From: Rhea pennata
Lineage: Eukaryota > Chordata > Aves > Rheiformes > Rheidae
DNA: 64,000 bases
Reading direction: 5' to 3'
Assembly (NCBI RefSeq): GCF_028389875.1
Contig: NC_084702.1
Location: 63,280,553 to 63,344,552 of the forward strand
The first letter of the stretch is position 1, and each line of letters starts with the position of its first letter. The notes beneath the pieces were generated by a model that did not search any database, had not been told where the DNA came from, and saw nothing but the letters and a program-made list of their open reading frames with translations. Shown piece by piece: positions 48,785-60,700 of this stretch. A program made the translations under genes and the position numbers.

Positions 48785-51700
48785 GTAGGGCTGCCCGCGG
48801 GCCGCGCTGCGCCGGGCCGGGCCGGGCCGGGCCGTGCCGGGCCGCTGCGCCCCGGCGCCGGCGTCGCAGCCCCGCGCGGCTGCGGGCGGCTGCTGCGCTC
48901 CCTGCCCTGGAAGCGCGGGGCAGCCCGTCGGGCGCTGCTGCGCGCGGTGTTTTCCCTGGATTGAAAGGCTAGTTGGGAACTAACTCCTGACGTTGAATTT
49001 TAGCTTTTAAAAATAATTCTCGGCTCTTCAGAAGCTCACAAAAGCTGCACCGGGAGTTTAATGAATTTCAGCAAACACTGTCGCAGCCGCGCGAGCTGCG
49101 CCGCTCTTCTGCGCGCCCCGGAGGCGCGGTGCCCGCGCGGGGCGCTGCGCCCTGCCGCGGGGTCGCACCGTGCAGGAAGCCCCCGTGCAGCGCGGGGGGA
49201 TCTTCGCAACTGCTCACGGAAATAGCTCGCAGCTGCCACGCAGCAGAGAGCCGACCGCCCCCAGGATTGCTCTAGGAACGCAGTCGTGTTGTAAGCGTCA
49301 CGATCGAAGGGTCTTGGCGTTGGTTTTGCCAGCAGTGACGGTAGGCCCACGTGGGCTAGCTTGAAAACCAGAGTGGAGAAGGCACCTTTTGCTTTCGTGT
49401 TGCAATATCATCTCCTCTGTCACAGGCAGCGCGGGGCAAAGCCGGAGCCGGAGGGTGCATCGCCGGAGCGCAAGGTAGCAGAGCCAGCAGCGCAGCTCGA
49501 GCGCCTGAGGCCGCCTGGGTGCTGCTGCCCGGCCCGCTCTGGCCCAGTTACCTGCGCGCTGAGCTCTGCCCTCCCGTGCGGACTGGCATCCCCGCCGGGC
49601 CGGTTGTTAAAAGTCAGCTCTGGCATCGTCCTCAGCTGCTGCTACACCTGTAGTCATGCCCAGAGACAGAGGGATCCTGCTCCCAAAATCTTACGGGGAA
49701 ATGCAAAACCACTGACAGGCTGGAAGGAGAAGGGGGAAAAAAAAGCATTAGCAGCTTTTTATAGGCAGTGAATAGAAATTTAGGTGGAAAATGAACTTTC
49801 CCAACTCTTCAGTAAGTTTCTTTGATAGAACCAGAAATGAATGTTGTCTTTATTCATTTGATGTTCAAGTTTTTAACCATAGGACTATCTTTTCTCTGGA
49901 ACTGTTGTGTGTAAAGCATTTGTAGATTCAACAGGATCTTCCTCAAAGATCCTCCTGTCCTTCTTCAAAGGCTATTCCGGGCTCTCTACATTTTAAGTGA
50001 GAGTTAAATGCTTGCAAATTCACTTAATGTTTGATTTACCCATAAAATTACGTAAATCTTACAAAGAATGGATTAACCCAGAAAATTCACTTTTGAATAA
50101 AGGTTATGTTAGCCTTAAAGAGTGTTATGGGCAAATCTGGCAACCCTGTTTTCCACCTCCATTCTTCCTGTGCCCCCTACATGCTGTCAATGTCATCTGC
50201 TACCAGCATGGAGGACAGGAAAGTTCTAATATGAAAGTGGTATTTTTTTTCATTATGAACTGTCTTATTTTGGGTTCTGTTTCCCCTCTGTTATTCTGCT
50301 GCATTGTTTCTGCTCTTTTTCCCTGTAGCAAAGCCTAGATGACAAAACTCCTCTTTTATGTAGTGTCTGCACTTGGTTTTGGAGAGTGGAGTTTTAAAAG
50401 TGTGATCTGGGATCTGGGTCTGCGATCTGGGAAGAGGCATTTCCAGTGGTACCCCCAACAGGCAATTGTATTGTAATGGTAATTCTTTCTACCTTTTCTT
50501 TAAGATTTAGAAAAACTATGATTTCTATCACTGATATATTATAAACTGTATATAAACCTTTCCAAAAGTTTCAACAAAATGTCAGTCATATAAGAATATG
50601 ACTAGAAGAATATATTCTTGCATAAAAGAATTTTTTTTCTGTAGGAAAACCTCCTGTAACAAATTCTTTTATCCTGAGGTCCATCTTTATAACATTTTTT
50701 TGCACCAGTTCAGGGGTTTTGATATAAATTAGTCACTTTTAAAGGACTAGTAATCATATAATACTTTTAGAGCCCAACATTTGTTTCTCTAGAGCGTTTT
50801 ATGTATATTCTAAGATTCTCCTGTAGTCACAAGTATGGCTTCAGTCATACTACTGGCAGCTTGAAGTTGAAAGAAGGGAATACCTCAGTACAAAAAAAAG
50901 AGTGCTAAAGCTGCAGACTGGGAGCAGGAGCGGTATTTGCAGACCATGTTGTGGAATGCACTTGGGAGAGGCCTGGCGTCCCTCTGTATCAGGGATGCAG
51001 GAGGTGGAGCTGTGGGAGCTGGGTGCCCTGCTCTGTTATCTGGAAACACTTAGAGAAGTGGGTACAGCCCTGAATCGGCAGGGGAGTGTTGGTTTGTTTC
51101 TGTGGGCTGTCTTTAAGCATGTGTCTGTAGTACAGAATGTGAGCATGTGTGATAATTGCAAATGTATTGTTTAATCCCTCCTTCTGACCTTTTTCTCTGA
51201 GAGCTTTCAAAGCTTCTTATGTTAGGTACTTGGAATTAGGTTCTCTTTTTCACTAAAGTTCTCACCCTTTCTAATCAGGCTCCACTTGTGCTATGCAATC
51301 AGAATAAATAAGGCGTCTAAAAGTTATTAATGCCACAACAACTTTATTTATATTTAGTATTAATAGGCTCTGAATACTTACTTCTATCACTCAAATCCTA
51401 TCTCAAGATAGAATCTTACTATTACATTTTATGTTGGAGGTTGCATACTGTTTTTCCTATAGCTTATGAGAACAAAGCTGGGACCTGCGTGTGGTACAGC
51501 TGGCAATTCAGCCTGCAGCTCGTTATATATGATATTTATCACCTCTGTTGTTATAATTTTGCAGTTCAGTACAAAAAAAAAAAAAAAGCTTTAAGGCCTT
51601 TGCTCATGCTCTGTAGAATGGTTGCTGCTACCATCCACTCTCCTGTTCTCTGGCTCCTTTGCATTTTTTGCCCCCAATTATTTCATCTTAGTTACAGCAC

Positions 51701-54700
51701 AAGCTCTTTGGGACTAAAGCCATCTCTTACTGTTTGCCTTGCATCTGGTGCATGAAGGCACTTAATGGTGCCCCACAGGCATGGGGAATGTCATGAGATC
51801 TGCCCTCCAAAAGGAGAGGTCACACCTTTCTCACCAACCATGGGGAGAAATGGGGTGCGCTCTTAGCTATAGCTGCTCCTTAAACAACTACAAGAGTAGA
51901 GAGTCAGAAAAAGCGCTCACTTTGTCAACAAACATCTGGGCAAACACTGTCATTCTGGAGGATAGATACTAATGTGAGCTGTCTGGTCTGGTTGTTTCCT
52001 TTTCCTTTTATGTTTTCATGAATGAGCTGCAAGTGACAAATCTCTAAGGCCCAAATCTCAGCTGGACAATGGGAAACTTTTTAGTCTAACCAGCAAAGGT
52101 AGATGTCATAGCCATAATGCAGGCATCAAAACCAGTGCCTCACTAGTCTCAGCTGGTATCATTCGTATTTGTTGCGCTTTGCCAGAGTGTGCTGTTTGGA
52201 CTGAACCTCCATTTGAATTCACACTTTTCTCACAGAGGATATGCGACTTTATTTTTTTAAGGGATGTTTCACAATTAGGATATCCTGGGAGAGGTGTGCG
52301 TAAAACATCTGACAGAATAACCCATCCTGTTCAACTTCTTCATCAATGACCTGGATGGGGGGATGGAGTGCCTCCTCAGCAAGTTTGCCGATGATACCAA
52401 GCTGGGAGGAGTGGCTGACACACCAGAGGGCTGTGCTGCCATACAGAGAGACCAGGACAGGCTGGAGAGCTGGGCGGCGAGGAACCTCCTGAGGTTCAAC
52501 AAGGGCAAGTGCAGAGTCCTGCACCTAGGCAGAAATAACCCTAGACACCAGTACAAGCTGGGGGCTGACCTTCTGGAGAGCAGCTCTGCAGAGAAAGACC
52601 TGGGAGTGCTGGTGGATGACAAATTGACCATGAGCCAGCAATGTGCCCGTGTGTTCAAGAAGGCCAATGGTGTCCTGGGGTGCATTGGGAAGAGTGTTGC
52701 CAGCAGGTCAAGGGAGGTGATCCTGCCCCTCTACTCAACCCTGATGAGGCCTCATCTTGAGTACTGTGTCCAGTTCTGGGCTCCCCAGTCCAAGAGAGAC
52801 ACGGAGCTACTGGAGAGAGTCCAGCATAGGGCTACAGAGATGATCAGAGGGCTGGAGCACCTGCCCTATGAGGAACGGCTGCGAGAGCTGGGCCTCTTCA
52901 GCCTGGGGAAGAGAAGACTGAGGGGGGATCTTATCAATGTGTACAAGTACCTGAAGGGAGGGTGTCAAGGGGACGGGGACAAACTCTTCTCAGTTGTCCC
53001 GTGTGACAGGACAAGAGGCAATGGGCAGAAACTGAAGCACAGGCAGTTCCGCCTGAACGTGAGGGGGAATTTCTTCCCTGTGAGAGTGACAGAGCACTGG
53101 CCCAGGTTGCCCAGAGAGGTGGTGGATTCTCCTTCTCTGGAGATCTTCAAGGCCTGCCTGGATGCAACCCTGTCTAACATGCTCTAGGTGACCCTGCTGA
53201 GCAGGCAGGTTGGACTAGATGATCTCCAGAGGTCCCTTCCAACCTTACTGATTCTATGATTCTATGATAAGGGCCTCCTTCATGTCTGAACTTCTTAAGG
53301 CCTAGTGCAGCACACCACACAGTAGGTGATAAGACAGTAGGTTCAAAACTGGTGAAAAGCATTTTTTTTTCATCTTGTTTTTAATCGTGCTTTACAGCCA
53401 ATCTGTAAACCTCACTGATACAAAATATTACTGAGGCTGCTGCAAGGACCGTGGGTTTAATCTGAGGAGTTCCCATTGCAAAGAACTGATTCCTCCTGTC
53501 TTCACAGTGGACATCTATTATTGGCAAATAAGACAACAGCGTATGCTGGGATGGTTATTCTGAAGTTTGGAGAGGATCCTGAGAAAAAATACTCAAGCTA
53601 TGTTAGACTAAATCCTTTGCTCTTTTGATTTTATCTTTAATGACGACATAGTGTAATAGATTGCTGACTTTTTTTTTTTTTAAAAAAAACAAAACTCTGT
53701 ATAAGTTATTTTCAGACTGTGCAGAAAGTTACCAGGCTACATGGGAATAATTTATCTGAGCAATAATTACTCTGTGGCCTAATTCTGCCACATAATGTTG
53801 AAAACAGAAAATCAGTGTCTTGGTTATCAACATGTTTTTTGTCTACATCAGAAAAATTCAACATTTTTTAATATACTCTATTACTTACATTTTTACTTGC
53901 ATTATACAATTATGGCCAGAACTTTGTTATAACATTGTTATCTTCCAAGGGGCCTGACACTGATAGCTGCTGAGCAATTTGAAGACAAAAACATTGGTCA
54001 AATGCTCTGCTAGATGGGAACTAAGTCTTAGTTTTTGTGGATGGGAGTGTTTTTCCCGTTTTCTGTCTGAAGATTAAATGTTGTATTTCAAGTTTTTCAT
54101 ATTAAAAGGTGGATACTAGGGCCAGGGAAGTGATCTACTACAATTTTGTCTTGTTTTGTCTTTCACCTGGTATGAATTTAAAGGCCTTTCTGGGTTACAG
54201 GTCCAGGCACAGTGGGGAAAGCTTTTTCCATATGGCTTTCTAAAAAGAGATCTAAGGAAGGTTTGAGATGTACAGAGCTTTGGCTGTTTCCTGCCCAGAG
54301 TAGAGACCAACAGGACTTGAGCAGACATGAAGTCTGCATTAAATTACTTAGAAGTGAGCATGGAATTGTGATTCCAAGATATGCTCCTTACAGTCTCTGT
54401 GTGTTGCCAAGAAGACACTCAATCTAGTCTGAAGTGAGAAATACTGGTGAAAATGGAAACAGATCTACCCTTTCAGTCAAAACTTCAGCTTTGATTTTTC
54501 TTGATGGGGGTGCCCAGCTTCTGATAACTGTGCAGTGAGTCTGAGTTTGGTTTCTTATGGATAAATTTCTGGGATTGTTAGTTTTGGAACTAGAGAGCAA
54601 ACAAGGCTTTTATCGCTTTGTATTTTGGGTAGAGAAAGCAAGAAAAAGATTATTTGAAGTGTATCTGTTGAATTTAGTTATATTTTTAATAATAGAGAAC

Positions 54701-57700
54701 AAATGCTGATCATGAACTGTTAAGTTATATATGAACTTTGCTAGCAAATAAACCTAGTATGTACAATTAGATCTGTAGTCTCAAGAGCAAGAATTGCTGG
54801 GTTGCCTTACAGCTAAAATAGTCAGATATTCATTTATGACGTCTAGATTTTAATTAAGTATTCCATTATTCCATCTTTAATTGCTATGTATATAAATCTC
54901 CCTATAGGAATGTATAGTAGGATGGGTAAATTTTAATGTAACATGCTTAAGTATTTTCATAGAAAGCCTTAGGAAACAGAGTCTGAAAGTTTTCCTTTTC
55001 ATAGAGCTAAAGGTGGACTGGGATATTTGAATGAAGGGATAAAATGCCAGTCCAATGTTGTTGTTAGAGGATCGACTGGAGAATCCTTTGCTTTGTGATT
55101 CTGAGGACTTTTGCTGTGTCTGGCCTGGCTTCTTGTGATTGCTTTTAACAAAGATGTAATGCACAAAGCTGGTCATCAATATTCAGTAAAATTGCTTGAA
55201 ACAAAATTCTCAAAACTGAAACTTTACATTTAAACATGATCTGTTCTAATGGAAACGTAGAGCCCCAACTTGGAATTTCTAATCAGCATAGGGGTGAGCT
55301 CAAAGGGAGGAGAAAGAGAGAGATGTGAATCACAAACCAGCCAGTAATTCAAGTTGGACAGATCTTTAAATTGGCATCCCAAGTGGTTGTGCCTCTAGGT
55401 TTTGTGTGTCTATCTGTTCATGTCCATGCAGGGAAGTTCTTACTTTCTAGTTGTCCTAGCGCTAACTCATGTTCTCAGCTCCTTCCACATGTCTTTTGTG
55501 AGATTTAGTGCCATGCTCTAGAATAGATTATCTGCCAGGCAATCCAAAAGAATTGCTTCTTAGCAGATGTGCTGAATTCACGTGTTAAAATAGCAAGGGA
55601 GCTTCTCGGCTGATATTGGTGGTTGAACTCCACTTATATTCCTTAATGGTATGATTCACATCAGCTGGTCAGAGCATGATGTCCCCTTTTCAAATGCTGT
55701 TACACCAGAGGAATTCTGAGGTCACCCCTAAAGTGATTTCAACCAGAAATCATTCTAAAGCAGTCTACTCTAGAGGAATTGGATTCCTTTACTGTAATAA
55801 CATGCTGGTTAATTCGGTGGGTGCCCAAACAGAAATTGCGCCAAGGCACATTAGGTGGTCTTGGCTGAAGATCTGATTTAGTGCTGGATCAGTGCCTAGG
55901 CTGATGTTGGGTTTCCTGCCCCACCTTCAGTGGTGGATTCTGTCTCTGAAGTATTTTGTGAAAGGCAAAAGCTTGAACGTATGTTTCTTTTCTCTTTTCC
56001 AAGAAATTAGTATTCACTATAAGCATCAAACTGTTTCCCAGTGGCACACTGCAAAATATATTTTAACTCTCTGCAACTTAATTTTTTGTTTTTCTAAATA
56101 ACACCTAGTAATCTGCAGATAAGATTAGATTTTTGCTCAATGGCTTTCCAAAAAATCCAGCATCTTCCCCTCCCCCCCCACCAATTCTTGAGTCTAATAA
56201 AAATGTGATGTTTTTAAAAGTTATTTTCAAGATCCACCAGCAATCATTAGTTTTGATGCAGAAATTACCCACAGAAATTTATGGGCTCTGTTAGAGGGAT
56301 CGTAATGAAAATTCTGATATTAAGGCCTGTGAAAGTTTTGGATTTTATTTGTTAACTTCTGAGGAAATCTCATTCTTTCTGATTCCAAATGACTGCTAGG
56401 ATGTCAAGTAGCAATACCAACATAACTGCTTCCAGAACCTTATGACAGTGAGAGGAAGGGTCTATCTTCACTAGGTCGAACCTTCTTGTGCCTATAACCT
56501 TATATTGCTGCCCTTATGTTGCTACAACGGCTAAAAGAAAAGGAGAAATCCTGTGATTAAGATAGATTATTTCAGAAGGCTAGGTTATGCTTCCTGTAAC
56601 TTTCAGGAAGACAATTACTGTCTCCATTCCTGATCCTCTAGGATGGAGGTCAGAGCTTCTTTCTCACCTATTAGATCCAAAGCGCAACAGGCTAGGGACA
56701 ATCAATTATTATCCAGCTGTATGAGATAAACAGTGACATTGCTGGCAGCTGTAATAATATAAATTTATCTTAATATAAAAATAACAAAAATTTAGCCTAT
56801 TTCTTTGCTCACCAATTAATTATAGTCCTCATTTATATTGATTTTATTCTCTAGTTCTTTTATTTCAATACTTTAAAATGGAGGTCTTATTCTCTTTATT
56901 ACCTGAACAGTAAAAATATGCCCTTATAAAACAACCCCCCCAAGCAAACAGCATTTGTTCTCTTGCTGTGTGGCTTTTATGGAAGACCTGTAAGGTATAT
57001 GAGAGCTTTTTGAGGAAAGTTTTTTTTTTTTTTTTTTTTTTTGGTGGAAGTAAAGCAATGGAGAAGAGTTCATTTCTGTTCAGCTTGGAAATAATTCTTC
57101 TGTATACAGTGGTGGTTCTTCCTTTGCAGGAAATACATGTACCTCAGTAATCTAAAAATCTTTTCTCTGTTTCTCTGAGTACTTAATGTAACACATTTTT
57201 ACCTAGCTTTTGGCTGTGGGGTTTGCAGCAATCTTATTCCTGAGAAAGCCACCTAGAATTTCTTAAGTACACTAAAGCAAATTTTTAGATACTATTAGTG
57301 ATAGTTTAATGAAACAGCTGATTAACAAAGAAGCCCCAGGAGGAAGTGAAGCCCTTGACTTGGTACTTGGATGTTGAGACTCTGAATTGAAGAGTCACCA
57401 GAGTATGTTAGATTCAGCAGAGGAACAGTCAGTATAAAGACAAGAAGAGTTGAATTAAAGAATTCACTTGAGAACTCTGTTAAAGTGAGAAAATTGGCTA
57501 AAAATGAAGCTAAAAGATCCAAATTAAATTTTTAACTGGTGGCATCCTTAAAGGATGCCATCCTGGGAGCCTTGGCAAAAAGAAGCCAGTAAACAGAAAG
57601 ATTGTTGTGAGAAATAACAAAACATCCCCCAAAACGGCAAAGTTGTGTCCAAACAAAGCTGAAGACACAAGCTCTAGCAGATTTAATGTGAAAATCGGCC

Positions 57701-60700
57701 AGAAAAAAAAGGGATCGAGGATCATCTAGCTGAAGGAATCAAAGTTAATACTAAATCCCTCTTAAATATATCAGGAACAAAAATCCTGCAGAGGATCTGT
57801 GAAGATAATTGATTAAGTTACCAGTATAAAAGAAGCATTCGGAAAGGGCATTGCTGCTGCAGACAAGCTAAATGAATGGGTGACTGCTGCAAGAGAGACG
57901 ATTCCCAAAGTGAAATTCCTTTTTTTGGGGGAAGGCTGGGGGGTAGGAGAGGGAATGAGAGCGGACTTGGTAATTTGATTGAAATTGAAATAACTAGGGG
58001 AGGTGGAGACAAAATGATTGCTGACAAATTGCAAGGACCGGTAGTAATCAGCAAGAGTCCTGAGAAAATTTGTGGATGAAATAGCTTACTTGCTAAGGGT
58101 TTTGTCTGACCTTGCACTTAAAACTTCCAGAGTGCCTGAAGCCTGGAGGGTGACAAATGTTAGGCCAGTGCTTAAAAAAATGATTGTAGAGGAGATGTGG
58201 ATGACCAGAGGACTGTATGCCTGACATCTGAGCCAGGTGAATTAATAGATACTGTAACAAAGGATAAAAGACACGGGGATAAATAGGATCTCCTTGGGGA
58301 GATTTCTGCAAGGGGAGGTTCTGCCTTGCAGATCTCTTGGAGTTTTTCTGATGGGATTGGGAAATGTAGATATGGTCTATTTAGATTTCTAAAAGACTTT
58401 GGATAATGTTTCTCATCAAAGGCTTTTGAGCAGCCATTGCGTAAGACTGTAGGTCTTTCTATGGATAAATAGTAGGCTAAAAAATAGGAAGAGGAGAGTA
58501 GGGGTAAATGGCTGATTTTTTGCAAAGGAGGGAAATTATCAGCAGAGTTCTGCACTCTCTGCTGTTCAGCATAGTGATAAATGAGACTGTAAAGTGAGTG
58601 GATGAATGGTCAGATGAGAAAGTTTGCTGATATTATTGCTCTTCAAGGTAGTAAAGAGAGGAGCAGTGTGTGAAGAATTGCAGGAGGCCTATACAGGACA
58701 GAGTGACTGGGCAACAAAAGGCCATACATGACATTAACAGCGGATAGATTTCAAGAGATGTAGAAGACCAATCAAGACTACACATATAAAATGATAAACA
58801 GTAAGCTGTCCATTACCACTGGGGAGGAAGGTTGGTCACGATAGAAACTTCCAGAAGAGTATCAGCTCGGTGCTTCACAGCAGTCAAGAAAGCAAATGAA
58901 AAAATAGAAATTACTAGGAAAGGAAAAGGGAACAAAACAGCATCACTGTGCCACTGTCTGTGTGCATGATTTGACCATGTGTACTGTTCTGATGCCTTCA
59001 TCTCGAAAAGGTTGTGGTAGAAATGGAAAAACTTTTCCAAAAATGGAGCAGCAGGGCTTGTCAGAGATTGCAATGCTAGGACTCTTCAGCCTGGAAAAGA
59101 GATGGAGAAGAACATATGAAAGAATGTGCTTTTCCACGCAGTAAGCCATGTGCACCCACAATAAGACATGTGGGTCTTCTTATCAGAGGACGTCACAGAT
59201 GAAGGTGTATGCATTTGTCCAAAGAGAGCCTTGGCAGGTTATTTCAGAGAGAAAACTTTTATTTCAGAGAGAAAACTTACAGCAGTCATAAAATAATCAA
59301 GCTCAGGAAAACACATGACATGAAGAATAGTTGGAAACTGGGAAAGTATTAGAAGGAAAGTATTAAATATTCTTGCCTTGTTCTAGGATTCCTTATGGGA
59401 ACTATTGGAAATAAATCATTGAGCTATTTACTTTTTTCCAAAGTGGTATGGCCATTAGACCCAGTTGCTCAGCCTGGAGAATTTCAGTGTGAAGGAAAGA
59501 TTTGGTCTTTGTTTCTGATATAAACTACACTAGATATCTGAGATCTCTCTCTCATATATATATATATAAAATCGATTTATAGCAAATAATGGAAATAGTG
59601 TATGTATTTTTTGTATTTATTTAACTATAAATGATTTTTTTTGTGTGTGTGTCTAACCCTCCTGCTTGCTTTCCTTTTTTCATTTCAGTATCATTTTATG
59701 GTGATAGTTTTGTGGAGTTGAATGTGGCAGAAGCATCCTCTCGAACATCCTTACAGTTCCAATTTCGAACAAGCAAGCCAAATGGATTGCTTTTCCTTGC
59801 AGCTGGGAAGAAGGATTATTGTTTGATAGAGCTATGCTCTGGATATTTACAGGTATATTTTATAACAAAAAAAGGCATGTGTAGCCTGTATTGTTTAGTG
59901 GGTTTTTTTAAGCTGTTGTCTCTAATAATTGTCAGTGTTTGTTTAGAAGAAAATGGAAAATTCAAGTAATCTAATTGATAGTTTCAGTACTTGGTATGTG
60001 TTTCTTATAATGATAGTTATTAAAGTTGGCCTCTAGAGGCCTATTAGATCTCAAGAGAGTTTTAACATCAAGATCACTCCATTTAAAGTGTGAGCTTCAT
60101 GCTTCATAAGGAGTAAATTTCAGATTTGATGATGTTCACGTCTTGGAAACTGTTTGGAACCAAGTAATAGCTTTCAAGATAAGTTGTTCTTACAACATAA
60201 TTGTCACTTGGATTCTTAGAAATTGTTGGTCCTAGCAGAACCAGAGAACAGTCCATTCCTGCTTTGCAACTAAACAAGTCAAATTTGTGATAGCAAGTAA
60301 ACCTATACAAAATTTTAACATGATTTTATTTAAAAAGGTATTTGGTAAGTTATATATGATTAATAGGAAAATTGAGGAAAATTAATAGATTATATATTAA
60401 TCTGTGATTATCAAAAATACAGCTTTGGATTTTGATAGTTAAAATTCTGTCTCTTACAGTTGAGAATTAACTTTGGAGTCGGGGAACAAGTACTGCATTC
60501 TCAGCAAAGTTCTCAGCTGAATGATTTAGCTTGGCACCTGGTTGAACTACATCATGAACATGATAATGTCACACTGGTAATTGATAAATATGACAGAACT
60601 AGTGCAAAAATGCCTGGAACTCTGCATGAACTAAATATTGATCATGGATTCTACATAGGTGGCGTTAGTAAACTTGATGTTCCTTACCTTGATGGAGCAC

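Larger units (their letters stand above)
48030..49300. promoter_or_regulatory. CpG island / promoter of the CSPG4-like gene
   Basis: A sharp change from AT-rich DNA to about 1.2 kb of very GC-rich, CpG-dense sequence surrounds the first coding exon. GC-box-like runs (GGGGCGGGCGGGGGG near 48634) lie 60-80 bp before the ATG, and no TATA box is evident. The long open frames inside the island, such as one of 349 codons through 47923-48972, come from the lack of stop codons in GC-rich DNA and are not taken as genes. Confidence 0.75.
48785..59688 (+). other. CSPG4-like intron 1 (10.9 kb)
   Basis: The GC-rich first 500-900 bp belong to the CpG island; the rest is AT-rich. It contains a young CR1 copy, a long ancient CR1/L3 relic, poly-A and poly-T runs, an AT repeat near 59554 and a 20-bp tandem duplication near 59241. 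The acceptor region at the end (TTTTTTCATTTCAG) is strong. No additional exon was recognised inside. Confidence 0.7.

Noticed and set aside
47923-48972. 349-codon frame through the CpG island
   Set aside because: The translation is Arg/Ala/Gly/Pro-rich, as expected when GC-rich DNA lacks stop codons. It starts in AT-rich non-coding DNA and runs across the donor of exon 1.
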